Below are positions 1 to 7,005 of a stretch of 15,213 bases of DNA, piece after piece. Each line of letters starts with the position of its first letter. The stretch's first letter is position 1. A program made the translations under genes and the position numbers. The notes beneath the pieces are model-generated. The model ran no database searches, was not told where the DNA came from, and worked only from the letters and a program-made list of their open reading frames with translations. This stretch comes from Lachnospiraceae bacterium. GTDB lineage: Bacteria; Bacillota; Clostridia; Lachnospirales; Lachnospiraceae. The stretch is taken from positions 1-15,213 of the forward strand of contig JABZIV010000041.1 in the NCBI GenBank assembly GCA_015258095.1, in the 5' to 3' direction.

Positions 1-638
1 GCATTGAGAGTGCTTATAAGGCGAAAGAAGAAGTATTCTATAATGCTTTATCCAATTTCAAGAACAGCAGAAAAGACTTAGGTGCTTTTAAGGAGATAGA
101 GAAAGTCGAGGTACAGAAAGAAGGAGATTATTTCCTGATTGATCTGTATGCGAAGTATGAAAAACGGGACTTGCTCTTTCATGTGAAGTTAAACAGTGAT
201 TATTCCGGCTTCAAAGAGATGAGCTTTAATCCGGTTTATACGCTTCCCGAGAAATTGCTTTCTGCTTTTCAAAACATGATTGTAGGGATGGGAACCGTTT
301 TTCTGGTTCTGATTTTCATTGCATGGATTATCAGTCTTTTTGCGCATGTCCATCGCTTTGAAGTGAAACGGGCGGAAGAGAAGAAAGAGGCTCTTGCTCT
401 TCGGAATAAAAAGCATGAAGAAGAGAAAAATAAAGGCGAGCCCGCCGTAACGAACAGTGTAGCGACAGTTCCGGTTTTAGAAAAAGAAGAGGGTATTTCG
501 GAGGAACTCTTGTCTGTCATTCTTATGGCGGCAGTAAAAGCCTATGAAGAAGAGGAAGCAGGGACGAAAAATCCGTTTTCTGCAGCACGTACTTTGGATA
601 ATGGTTTGTTTGTACGTTCAATTCGTAGAAGGAAGTAG
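1..638 (+). CDS. oadG: Oxaloacetate decarboxylase gamma-like (OadG family) subunit, 5' end missing
   Basis: The frame is open from position 3 to the stop at 638, so this is the last ~211 residues of a gene starting left of the window; the TTG at 171 is internal, not the start. OadG is the small membrane subunit that holds the alpha and beta subunits of the sodium-pumping decarboxylase together. Visible parts: an extracytoplasmic-looking segment of ~80 residues ending in strands such as KYEKRDLLFHVKL, one membrane helix (around MIVGMGTVFLVLIFIAWII), a charged Lys/Glu-rich linker, and the clostridial OadG ending (ELLSVILMAAVKAYEEE, then FVRSIRRRK). Classical OadG is under 100 residues and begins near its membrane helix, so the upstream domain is an extension; from memory such extensions are common in Lachnospiraceae. 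The biotin carrier gene follows after 9 bases. Family call is firm; pairing with oxaloacetate decarboxylase comes from the neighbours. Confidence 0.85.
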   Translation, partial: IESAYKAKEEVFYNALSNFKNSRKDLGAFKEIEKVEVQKEGDYFLIDLYAKYEKRDLLFHVKLNSDYSGFKEMSFNPVYTLPEKLLSAFQNMIVGMGTVFLVLIFIAWIISLFAHVHRFEVKRAEEKKEALALRNKKHEEEKNKGEPAVTNSVATVPVLEKEEGISEELLSVILMAAVKAYEEEEAGTKNPFSAARTLDNGLFVRSIRRRK

Positions 639-647
639 AGGACTAAG

Positions 648-1016
648 ATGAAAGAATATACGATTACGGTAAATGGTGTTTCTTATGATGTAACAGTCGA
701 TGAAAAGGGAAGCGGTTCCGTGCAGAATTCCGCTCCGGTACAAAAGGCAAGTCCGGTACAGAAAAAAGAAGAGAAAAAGGATGCGACTCCTGTGAAGGGA
801 AGTATTCCGGTAACGGCACCGATGCCGGGAAAGATTCTTGCCATCAAGGTAAAAGAGGGAGACCGCGTACATAGCGGAGATGTCCTTCTTGTACTCGAAG
901 CGATGAAGATGGAAAATGACATTGTGGCGCCGAAAGACGGTACGGTAGTCGGTATCCATACGAAAGTGGGAGACAGTGTGGAGAGCGCGCAACTTTTGAT
1001 TGGACTTGACGAATAG
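648..1016 (+). CDS. Biotin carboxyl carrier protein of the sodium-pump decarboxylase
   Basis: This 122-residue protein is the mobile biotin arm that carries CO2 from the carboxyltransferase (alpha subunit) to the membrane decarboxylase (beta subunit). The biotinyl-lipoyl domain spans about residues 52-121 and contains VLEAMKMENDI, so Lys87 is the predicted biotinylation site; the TAPMPGKI strand opens the fold. Residues 1-20 form a short N-terminal segment (YTITVNGVSYDVTV) typical of decarboxylase gamma carriers. Residues 23-50 are a flexible Pro/Ala/Lys linker with a repeated PVQK element, as expected for a swinging arm. In many bacteria this domain is fused to the C-terminus of OadA; here it is a separate gene. 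The start ATG follows an AGAGGA ribosome binding site. Glutaconyl- or methylmalonyl-CoA decarboxylase carriers look alike, but the OadA-type alpha subunit downstream points to oxaloacetate. Confidence 0.93.
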   Translation: MKEYTITVNGVSYDVTVDEKGSGSVQNSAPVQKASPVQKKEEKKDATPVKGSIPVTAPMPGKILAIKVKEGDRVHSGDVLLVLEAMKMENDIVAPKDGTVVGIHTKVGDSVESAQLLIGLDE

Positions 1017-1030
1017 GTAGGAGGATTCAG

Positions 1031-2179
1031 ATGAATATAGTAGAGACCTTTTTAAATCTACTAGAACAAACTGCATTCTTCAGCCTGAGCTATGGCAATT
1101 ATTTGATGATTCTGGTTGCTCTGGTATTCCTTTATTTAGGAATTGCAAAAGGCTTTGAGCCATTACTGATGGTCCCTATTGCCTTTGGAATGCTTTTGGT
1201 CAATATATATCCGGATATCATGTTGAGTCCGGAGAATTCGATAAACGGTACGGGAGGCTTGCTCTGGTATTTCTTTAGAATGGATGAATGGACGATTTTG
1301 CCTTCCTTGATTTTTTTGGGTGTCGGCGCTCAGACGGATTTTTCTCCTTTGATTGCCAATCCGATCAGTTTTCTTATGGGCGCTGCTGCCCAATTCGGGA
1401 TTTATGCGGCGTACTTCTTCGCTATTTTTATGGGATTCAATGGAGCGGCGGCAGCTGCGATATCCATCATCGGAGGAGCGGATGGACCGACATCCATTTT
1501 TCTCTGTAATAAATTGGGACAGACTGCTTTGCTTGGCCCCATCGCTGTAGCGGCATACAGTTATATGTCTCTGGTGCCGATTATTCAACCGCCCATTATG
1601 CGCGCACTGACCACGAAAGAGGAAAGAATGTGCAGAATGGAGCAGTTGCGTCCGGTTTCCAAGTTGGAGAAGATATTATTTCCGATTGTAGTCACCATAG
1701 TGGTTTGCCTCATCTTACCGACGACCGCTCCGCTTGTGGGCATGCTTATGCTGGGGAATCTGTTTAAAGAGTCCGGCGTAGTAAGACAGCTTACGGAGAC
1801 CGCAGCCAATGCAATGATGTATATTGTCGTTATTTTACTGGGAACCTCCGTTGGAGCCACGACTTCCGCGGAAGCTTTTCTGAATGTAAACACCTTAAAG
1901 ATTGTTTTCTTAGGTTTGATTGCATTTGCCTTCGGTACGGCGGCAGGCGTATTACTGGGAAAACTGATGTATTATTTATCCGGTAAAAAAATCAATCCTC
2001 TTATCGGTTCGGCAGGGGTGTCGGCTGTTCCGATGGCTGCCCGGGTTTCGCAGAAAGTTGGTGCAGAGTCCGATCCGACGAACTTTTTACTGATGCATGC
2101 AATGGGACCGAATGTTGCCGGTGTCATCGGGACAGCAGTAGCAGCAGGGGTATTTATGGCTGTATTTGGAGTGAAATAG
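1031..2179 (+). CDS. oadB: Oxaloacetate decarboxylase beta subunit, Na+-translocating
   Basis: This 382-residue polytopic membrane protein decarboxylates carboxybiotin and couples the reaction to Na+ export. Family hallmarks are complete. The GGADGPTSIFL region holds the conserved acidic residue Asp151 (the counterpart of Asp203 in Klebsiella OadB). A second block, Asn322-Pro-Leu-Ile-Gly326, then Ser331 and Arg338 (within GVSAVPMAARVSQK), keeps the same spacing as Klebsiella Asn373/Gly377/Ser382/Arg389. The closing NFLLMHAMGPNVAGVIG segment is also typical. Hydrophobic stretches run from residue 22 to the C-terminus, as in the known multi-helix fold. The ATG follows TAGGAGGA, 14 bases after the carrier gene and 12 before oadA. 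The beta subunits of methylmalonyl-, glutaconyl- and malonate decarboxylases are homologous, so substrate identity rests on the alpha subunit. No key residue is missing. Confidence 0.95.
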   Translation: MNIVETFLNLLEQTAFFSLSYGNYLMILVALVFLYLGIAKGFEPLLMVPIAFGMLLVNIYPDIMLSPENSINGTGGLLWYFFRMDEWTILPSLIFLGVGAQTDFSPLIANPISFLMGAAAQFGIYAAYFFAIFMGFNGAAAAAISIIGGADGPTSIFLCNKLGQTALLGPIAVAAYSYMSLVPIIQPPIMRALTTKEERMCRMEQLRPVSKLEKILFPIVVTIVVCLILPTTAPLVGMLMLGNLFKESGVVRQLTETAANAMMYIVVILLGTSVGATTSAEAFLNVNTLKIVFLGLIAFAFGTAAGVLLGKLMYYLSGKKINPLIGSAGVSAVPMAARVSQKVGAESDPTNFLLMHAMGPNVAGVIGTAVAAGVFMAVFGVK

Positions 2180-2191
2180 AAAGGGGAGTTT

Positions 2192-3589
2192 ATGGCTAGA
2201 GTAAAAATCACGGAGACCGTGTTGAGAGATGCCCATCAATCTTTGATTGCAACCAGAATGCCGGGAGAACTGATGGAGCCGATTCTGGATACCATGGATC
2301 AGGTGGGGTATCACGCAGTGGAGTGTTGGGGCGGTGCAACATTTGATGCTTGTCTTCGTTTCCTGAAAGAGGATCCGTGGGAACGTTTAAGGATGTTCAA
2401 GAGACATTTCAAGAACACAAAATTGCAGATGCTTTTTCGTGGGCAGAATATTCTCGGATACAATCATTACGCGGATGATGTAGTGGAGTACTTTGTGGAG
2501 AAGTCCATTGCAAACGGAATTGATGTCATTCGAATATTTGACTGTTTAAATGATATCCGTAATCTGGAAACTTCTGTGAAAGCCTGTAAAAAAGAAGGCG
2601 GACATGCACAGATTGCGCTTTGCTATACCTTAGGAGATGCGTACACTCTGGAGTATTGGGAAAATCTTGCGCGGGATGTGGAAAGTCTGGGTGCGGATTC
2701 ACTCTGTATTAAGGATATGGCCGGACTGCTTCTTCCCGGTAAAGCGACGGAATTAGTCGGTGCTTTGAAAAAGGGAACGAAACTGCCGATAGAGATGCAT
2801 ACTCACTATACAACCGGAATGGCTTCTATGACTTATTTAAAGGCAATTGAAGCCGGTGCGGATATCATCGATACGGCATCCACTCCTTTTTCTATGGGAA
2901 CTTCACAGCCTTCTACGGATGTTATGGTGGCTGCTTTGGAAGGAACGGAATATGATACGGGTCTGGATCTCGATAAATTAATTACCATTTCCAACTATTT
3001 CCAACCCTACAGGGAAGAATGTATCAAATCAGGACTCCTTTCCACCAAGGTACTGGGTGTAGATGTTAAGGCACTGAAATATCAGGTACCGGGAGGGATG
3101 TTGTCCAACCTGATTTCTCAGCTTCATCAGGCCGGAAAAGACGATAAGTTGCAGGAAGTTTTGGAAGAAGTACCGCGTGTGAGAAAGGATTTCGGAGAAC
3201 CGCCTCTTGTTACGCCGTCCTCGCAGATTGTCGGAACACAGGCTGTTATGAATGTAATTAGCGGAGAACGATATAAGATGGTTCCGAAGGAATCCTACAA
3301 GCTTGTTGCGGGTGAGTTCGGAAAGACGGTGAAGCCGATGAATCCGGATGTGGTGGAGAAGATTCTCAAAGGAGAGAAGCAGATGACCGACCGCCCGGCA
3401 GATCATATCGCTCCTCAGCTTCAGAAATTTGAAGAGGAAGCAAAGGAATGGGTTAGGCAGCCGGAAGATGTACTGTCTTATGCGCTTTTCCCGCAAGTGG
3501 CAAAGGATTACTTTGCCTACCGTGATGCGCAAAGGACCGGCGTTTCTCTGAAGGATGCGGATAAAGTGAATAAAGCATACCCTGTATAA
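2192..3589 (+). CDS. oadA: Oxaloacetate decarboxylase alpha subunit (carboxyltransferase)
   Basis: This 465-residue soluble subunit transfers the carboxyl group of oxaloacetate to biotin, leaving pyruvate. The N-terminal TIM barrel opens with TETVLRDAHQSLIATRM, with metal ligand Asp13. The active-site lysine lies in SLCIKDMAG (Lys174, carbamylated in homologues), and HTHYTTG gives metal ligands His203 and His205. This is the signature of the transcarboxylase 5S / pyruvate carboxylase B / OadA family. The C-terminal half (about 290-450) is the conserved carboxylase domain. The protein ends there with no Ala/Pro linker or biotin domain, consistent with the separate carrier gene upstream. GGGGAG precedes the ATG. 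It is the last gene of the operon; no convincing terminator follows within 148 bases. Pyruvate carboxylase subunit B is the main alternative name, but adjacent oadB and oadG favour the decarboxylase. Confidence 0.93.
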   Translation: MARVKITETVLRDAHQSLIATRMPGELMEPILDTMDQVGYHAVECWGGATFDACLRFLKEDPWERLRMFKRHFKNTKLQMLFRGQNILGYNHYADDVVEYFVEKSIANGIDVIRIFDCLNDIRNLETSVKACKKEGGHAQIALCYTLGDAYTLEYWENLARDVESLGADSLCIKDMAGLLLPGKATELVGALKKGTKLPIEMHTHYTTGMASMTYLKAIEAGADIIDTASTPFSMGTSQPSTDVMVAALEGTEYDTGLDLDKLITISNYFQPYREECIKSGLLSTKVLGVDVKALKYQVPGGMLSNLISQLHQAGKDDKLQEVLEEVPRVRKDFGEPPLVTPSSQIVGTQAVMNVISGERYKMVPKESYKLVAGEFGKTVKPMNPDVVEKILKGEKQMTDRPADHIAPQLQKFEEEAKEWVRQPEDVLSYALFPQVAKDYFAYRDAQRTGVSLKDADKVNKAYPV

Positions 3590-3737
3590 AATAAGGAAGA
3601 ACTTTACTTTTATCTGAATTCTTTTCATATCCATTGACGGTAGGACGTAAAAAAATTAAACTGAATGCGATTTTCGTCGATGAATTAAATATAGTTTTCT
3701 ATTTAGTTCTCGAGATTTCCAAGGATGAGGAGAGTTT
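3590..3737 (+). promoter_or_regulatory. AT-rich gap with a possible sigma-A-type promoter (3634-3662)
   Basis: This 148-base gap separates oadA from the envelope genes. TTGACG at 3634-3639 and TAAACT at 3657-3662, 17 bases apart, form a plausible but weak promoter; the -10 matches only 4 of 6 consensus bases. An 8-bp imperfect stem (3659-3666 with 3701-3708, including one G-U pair) could form in the leader. AGGAG at 3728-3732 is the ribosome binding site for the next gene. I see no U-run terminator for oadA. Confidence 0.35.
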
Positions 3738-5474
3738 ATGCATAGACGTTTAATTTCCACTTTGTTTTTTGCTTTGTCTTGTTCTCTTGTGCCAGGGACG
3801 GCTTTTGCAGGAGAAAAGACAGCTGTAATTAAAGGAAGCATTGTCAATGTTCGTACGGAATCGAATGCAAAGAGTAAGAAATTGACGAACCTTTTTTCCA
3901 ATACGGAAGTGACAGTCTCGGATCCGGTGAAAAATGAAAGCGGTGAGTCGTGGTATCCGGTAAAGACAGCACAGGGTACAGGATATGTGCGTGCGGATTT
4001 TATTAAGTTTCCGGTGCAGTATCAGAGAGAGGAAAGTTTTGAAAACAGTTTAAACCAGCAGGGTTTCCCTGAATCGTACAAGCAGGGGCTTCGTGCGCTT
4101 CATGCAGAGTTTCCTAACTGGCAGTTTCGGGGATTTAAGACCAATCTGGATTGGAATGCGGTATTGGATGGAGAGATGGAAGGAACTGGCAGTTTAGTCG
4201 ATAAAAATGCCATCTCTTCATGGAAGTCCACGGATAATGGAAAGTATGACTGGAATACAGGGACTTGGCCTGGATTTGACGGACCAAGCTGGGTGGGTGC
4301 TTCCAGAGCCCTCACGGCCTATTACATGGATCCCAGAAATTTCTTTGACGAGTCCTATGTTTTTCAGTTTTTAGTCCATAATTACAATCCCGAAGAACAA
4401 AATGCGGAAGGCTTGAATGCCATTCTGAAAGGAAGTTTCATGGCGGGCACCGGAGGAGACAGCAGCGCATCTACAAATGCGCAATCCGCCGGAAACGATG
4501 CGATAGTAAGCAGTACCGTTTCTTCTACGGAAGAGAGTGGGGAGATTGTCTCCGCATTGGGGCCGGGAGAGAAAGCCTCCGCTTCGGATAACGGTCAGGG
4601 AAGCACGACACGGAGTGCGAACGGAATAGATTATAGCGGTATTCTGCTTCGTGCGGCCGAGGCAACAAAGCAGAATCCTTATGTTTTGGCGGCCATGATT
4701 TTACAGGAGCAGGGAAAGGGAACCAGCGGTTCCATTTCAGGTGCATCCGGATTATACAATTACTTTAACGTCGGAGCTTACGCCGCAAACGGAATGGGTG
4801 CTGTTGAACGGGGAATTTGGTATGCCGAGCAGAGCGGAAGTTACGGCAGACCATGGAATTCTCCTGAAAAGTCTATTCAGGGCGGAGCGCAGTTTTTTGC
4901 GGAAAATTATCTGAATGCGGGACAGAATACCTTTTATTTGAAGAAGTGGAATGTCCAGGGATCGAATTTATATAAACATCAGTATATGACGAATGTGCAG
5001 GGGGCTGCGGAGGAAGGCGCAAAACTTTCCAAAGCGTATACTGCAGAAATGAAGAAAAAGACGTTAAGCTTTTCGATTCCGATATATGAGAATATGCCGG
5101 AAAAGAGAGCCGTTATACCGACGGGTACAGGAAGTCCAAATAATCGCTTGTCTTCGCTTACTGTATCAGGGTATACTTTGAGTACCGCTTTTAACGGTGG
5201 AAACCAGAACTATTCTCTTACGATTCCGAAAGGAACGAAGTCCATTACCATAGCTGCGACAGCTGTAGACGGTAAAGCCAAAGTTTCCGGAGCGGGAGTA
5301 CAGAGTATTGAAGGAAAAGAGAGTGTTGTGCTTTCCGTGAAAGCGGAGAACGGCGATGAGAGAAATTACAATATCAAGTTGAATTTTAGTGATACGGCGA
5401 GTCAGACTGCAACGCAAAGTGGAGGAGAAAGCGGTGTGGGCATTGTAGAAGTTGGAAAGGGACCTTTATCCTAG
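3738..5474 (+). CDS. Exported SH3 / glucosaminidase-like / cadherin-like cell-wall hydrolase
   Basis: A 578-residue exported protein. Residues 1-24 are a signal peptide (hydrophobic LISTLFFALSC, likely cleavage after TAFA). Residues 28-93 are a bacterial SH3 domain (IVNVRTESNAKSKKL...GYVRADF), usually a peptidoglycan-binding module. Residues 110-440 resemble the clostridial beta-N-acetylglucosaminidase family: FPNWQF and LDWNAVL near the start, FQFLVHNYNP at 209-218, then AAMILQEQGKG with Glu324 as candidate catalytic acid, YNYFNVGAY, and RPWNSPEKSIQGGAQFFAENY. A Ser/Thr/Gly-rich stretch of ~60 residues (237-297) interrupts this region before the catalytic part. Residues 470-550 match the cadherin-like beta-sandwich domain (LSSLTVSGYTLSTAF...YSLTIP...YNIKL). 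The tail is Ser/Gly-rich with no sortase motif or membrane helix. The expected role is cutting glycan strands in wall turnover or cell separation. The cohesin-like gene follows after 15 bases. Enzyme class is family-based inference; architecture is directly visible. Confidence 0.85.
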   Translation: MHRRLISTLFFALSCSLVPGTAFAGEKTAVIKGSIVNVRTESNAKSKKLTNLFSNTEVTVSDPVKNESGESWYPVKTAQGTGYVRADFIKFPVQYQREESFENSLNQQGFPESYKQGLRALHAEFPNWQFRGFKTNLDWNAVLDGEMEGTGSLVDKNAISSWKSTDNGKYDWNTGTWPGFDGPSWVGASRALTAYYMDPRNFFDESYVFQFLVHNYNPEEQNAEGLNAILKGSFMAGTGGDSSASTNAQSAGNDAIVSSTVSSTEESGEIVSALGPGEKASASDNGQGSTTRSANGIDYSGILLRAAEATKQNPYVLAAMILQEQGKGTSGSISGASGLYNYFNVGAYAANGMGAVERGIWYAEQSGSYGRPWNSPEKSIQGGAQFFAENYLNAGQNTFYLKKWNVQGSNLYKHQYMTNVQGAAEEGAKLSKAYTAEMKKKTLSFSIPIYENMPEKRAVIPTGTGSPNNRLSSLTVSGYTLSTAFNGGNQNYSLTIPKGTKSITIAATAVDGKAKVSGAGVQSIEGKESVVLSVKAENGDERNYNIKLNFSDTASQTATQSGGESGVGIVEVGKGPLS

Positions 5475-5489
5475 AGGGAGAAAGTGTAT

Positions 5490-6800
5490 ATGGGAAAACA
5501 TTTTAAATATCTTATTTTCAGTCTTCTTTTGGGGCTCATCTATTCTTTTTCCGTTTTTGCGGCGGACGGTCAACTCAGTTTTTCCGACCCTAGCGGGAAT
5601 GTCGGAGAGAATATCACACTGAATATGAAGTTGCGTTCGGATGTTGCGCTGTCTCGTGCGGATGTTACCCTTCGTTATGACAGTAATGCACTACAGTTTG
5701 TATCCGGAACGGATGCGGACGGGGGCGCCGGTACGGTTCGTGTGCATGGTGCAGGTACACAGGGAGAAAACAACAGCCTTGTATATACTTTACAGTTCAA
5801 GGCTTTATCCGCAGGAAGTTTTACCATCAGTGTGGAGAAGCAGGAAGTCTATTCCCAGGATGAATCTCTTCTGAATTTAACGCATGTCGGTTCTTCGAAG
5901 GTCACCATCTCCGGGGGAGAAACAACTGCGGAAAGCAGCGCGAGTTCCGAAAGCGAAAGTTCTACAGCGGAAAGCGGCGGACAAGATAAAGAAACCGTGA
6001 ATGAAGGGGTAAAGCTTACTGCAAAAGATAAGAGTATTACCATCATGAATCCGGGAGCGGATGTGAAGATTCCGGACGGTTTCCTGGAAAGTACGATTGA
6101 TGTAGACGGACATCAGGTCAAGGGATGGGTCTGGAAAGCCGAGTCGGATCATCAGTACATCATTTTGTATGGTATGAACGATGCGGGAGACTTGAGTTTT
6201 TATCGCTATGACTTGAAAGAGAAGACCATTCAACGTTATTTTCAGGATCCCTTGGAAGAAGAGCAGAAAAAGAATGCGGAGAGTTATCCGGCATTACTTG
6301 CGAAATACGATAAATTGGTAGGAAAGTACAATTTACAGTTTATTTTGTCCTGTGTTTTCGGTTTTTCCACTCTGCTTCTTCTTGTCGGACTGAGCTTTCT
6401 TTGGAAGGAGAAGGGTCGCTTAAAGAGAATTATTGCCTTCCAGAAGGACGGATTTAGTGCGCGGGAGCTTCGACCCAGTGTGGAGGAGTTTTCGACAGGA
6501 GAGGGATTTGAAGCGTCCAAGGAGAGAACGGACGAAGACAAAGAAGAACAGACAAAGATGATTCCTTCTTTACAGCACGATTTTGTGGTGAGTGATTTAG
6601 AGGAAGATGACTTGGGCGCAACGAGAAGCATTTCCCTAAAAGTAGAGACGGGAAGAAGAGATAGGGAGGATAAGGAAGCAAAGGTATCCTCCGAGAAGCT
6701 CCCGGAAAAAAAGGCAGCCGATAAAGAAGAGAGGCTTGATAAAGAAGAGGGGCTTGGTAAAGAAGAAAAAGAAGTAGAATTGGAAATTGAAGATTTGTAA
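5490..6800 (+). CDS. Membrane-anchored cohesin-domain surface protein with charged cytoplasmic tail
   Basis: Starting at ATG 5490, 9 bases after GGGAG, the protein has 436 residues; the in-frame GTG at 5484 sits too close to the ribosome binding site. Residues 1-24 are a signal peptide (cleavage near SVFA). Residues 26-140 look like a cohesin-type beta sandwich (VGENITLNMKLRSDVALSRADVTLRYDSNALQFVSG; SLVYTLQFKALSAG). A Ser/Glu-rich linker covers about 142-170. Residues 172-255 form a second compact outer region of unknown family (VKGWVWK, YIILYGMNDAGDLSFYRYD). One membrane helix lies at 284-304, followed by KEKGRLKR, which places the C-terminus inside. The ~130-residue tail is highly charged and ends in three 6-residue KEE repeats. 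Cohesins classically bind dockerins, but no dockerin is visible here and the domain is also used as a general binding fold. Likely co-transcribed with the hydrolase upstream. Binding partner unknown. Confidence 0.75.
   Translation: MGKHFKYLIFSLLLGLIYSFSVFAADGQLSFSDPSGNVGENITLNMKLRSDVALSRADVTLRYDSNALQFVSGTDADGGAGTVRVHGAGTQGENNSLVYTLQFKALSAGSFTISVEKQEVYSQDESLLNLTHVGSSKVTISGGETTAESSASSESESSTAESGGQDKETVNEGVKLTAKDKSITIMNPGADVKIPDGFLESTIDVDGHQVKGWVWKAESDHQYIILYGMNDAGDLSFYRYDLKEKTIQRYFQDPLEEEQKKNAESYPALLAKYDKLVGKYNLQFILSCVFGFSTLLLLVGLSFLWKEKGRLKRIIAFQKDGFSARELRPSVEEFSTGEGFEASKERTDEDKEEQTKMIPSLQHDFVVSDLEEDDLGATRSISLKVETGRRDREDKEAKVSSEKLPEKKAADKEERLDKEEGLGKEEKEVELEIEDL
6720..6773 (+). repeat. Three in-frame 18-bp tandem repeats in the cohesin-protein tail
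   Basis: Units are 6720-6737, 6738-6755 and 6756-6773. Units 1 and 2 differ at one base; unit 3 has diverged in its second half. They encode DKEERL, DKEEGL and GKEEKE. In-frame expansion by whole units would change the length of the acidic/basic tail without a frameshift. Confidence 0.8.
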
Positions 6801-7005
6801 TACAGGATAAGTGGGAGCGGTAAAAAGGCAATGCAGTAAATCTCGAGACGGAAGCATACGAGAAACGGCTGTCTTTTCACTGCTCTTTTATAATCTGTTT
6901 ACTTATTGTTCAAATAAAATTCGTATCTTTGTGCTTTACTGGTGTATAATGAGCTGCAATGGGTAAGGCTGCTTTAAAATTAGAGTAGAAGGATAAGGTG
7001 ATTGG
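6801..7005 (+). promoter_or_regulatory. 205-base gap: probable clpC promoter and weak hairpin
   Basis: TATAAT at 6945-6950 is a perfect -10; no good -35 stands 16-18 bases upstream, so a second factor or an extended element may be involved. Earlier in the gap, GCAGT (6833-6837) can pair with ACTGC (6879-6883) around an inner stem TCTCG/CGAGA (6841-6845 with 6859-6863), followed by TCTTTTA. This may end the preceding transcript but the stems are short. I see no CIRCE (HrcA) element and no tandem CtsR heptads; only one half-site-like GTTCAAA occurs at about 6908. Confidence 0.5.

Noticed and set aside
171..638. A separate 155-residue protein starting at TTG 171
   Set aside because: The same frame is open back to position 3 with family-like sequence, so TTG 171 is internal to a gene truncated by the left edge.
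3029..3634. A 201-residue reading frame on the minus strand
   Set aside because: It is antisense to oadA, which is a full-length conserved gene; composition is typical of a shadow frame.
6833..6890. Intrinsic terminator after the cohesin gene
   Set aside because: The stems are only 5 bp with a mismatch between them and the T-run is short; mentioned in the gap entry but not called as a terminator.
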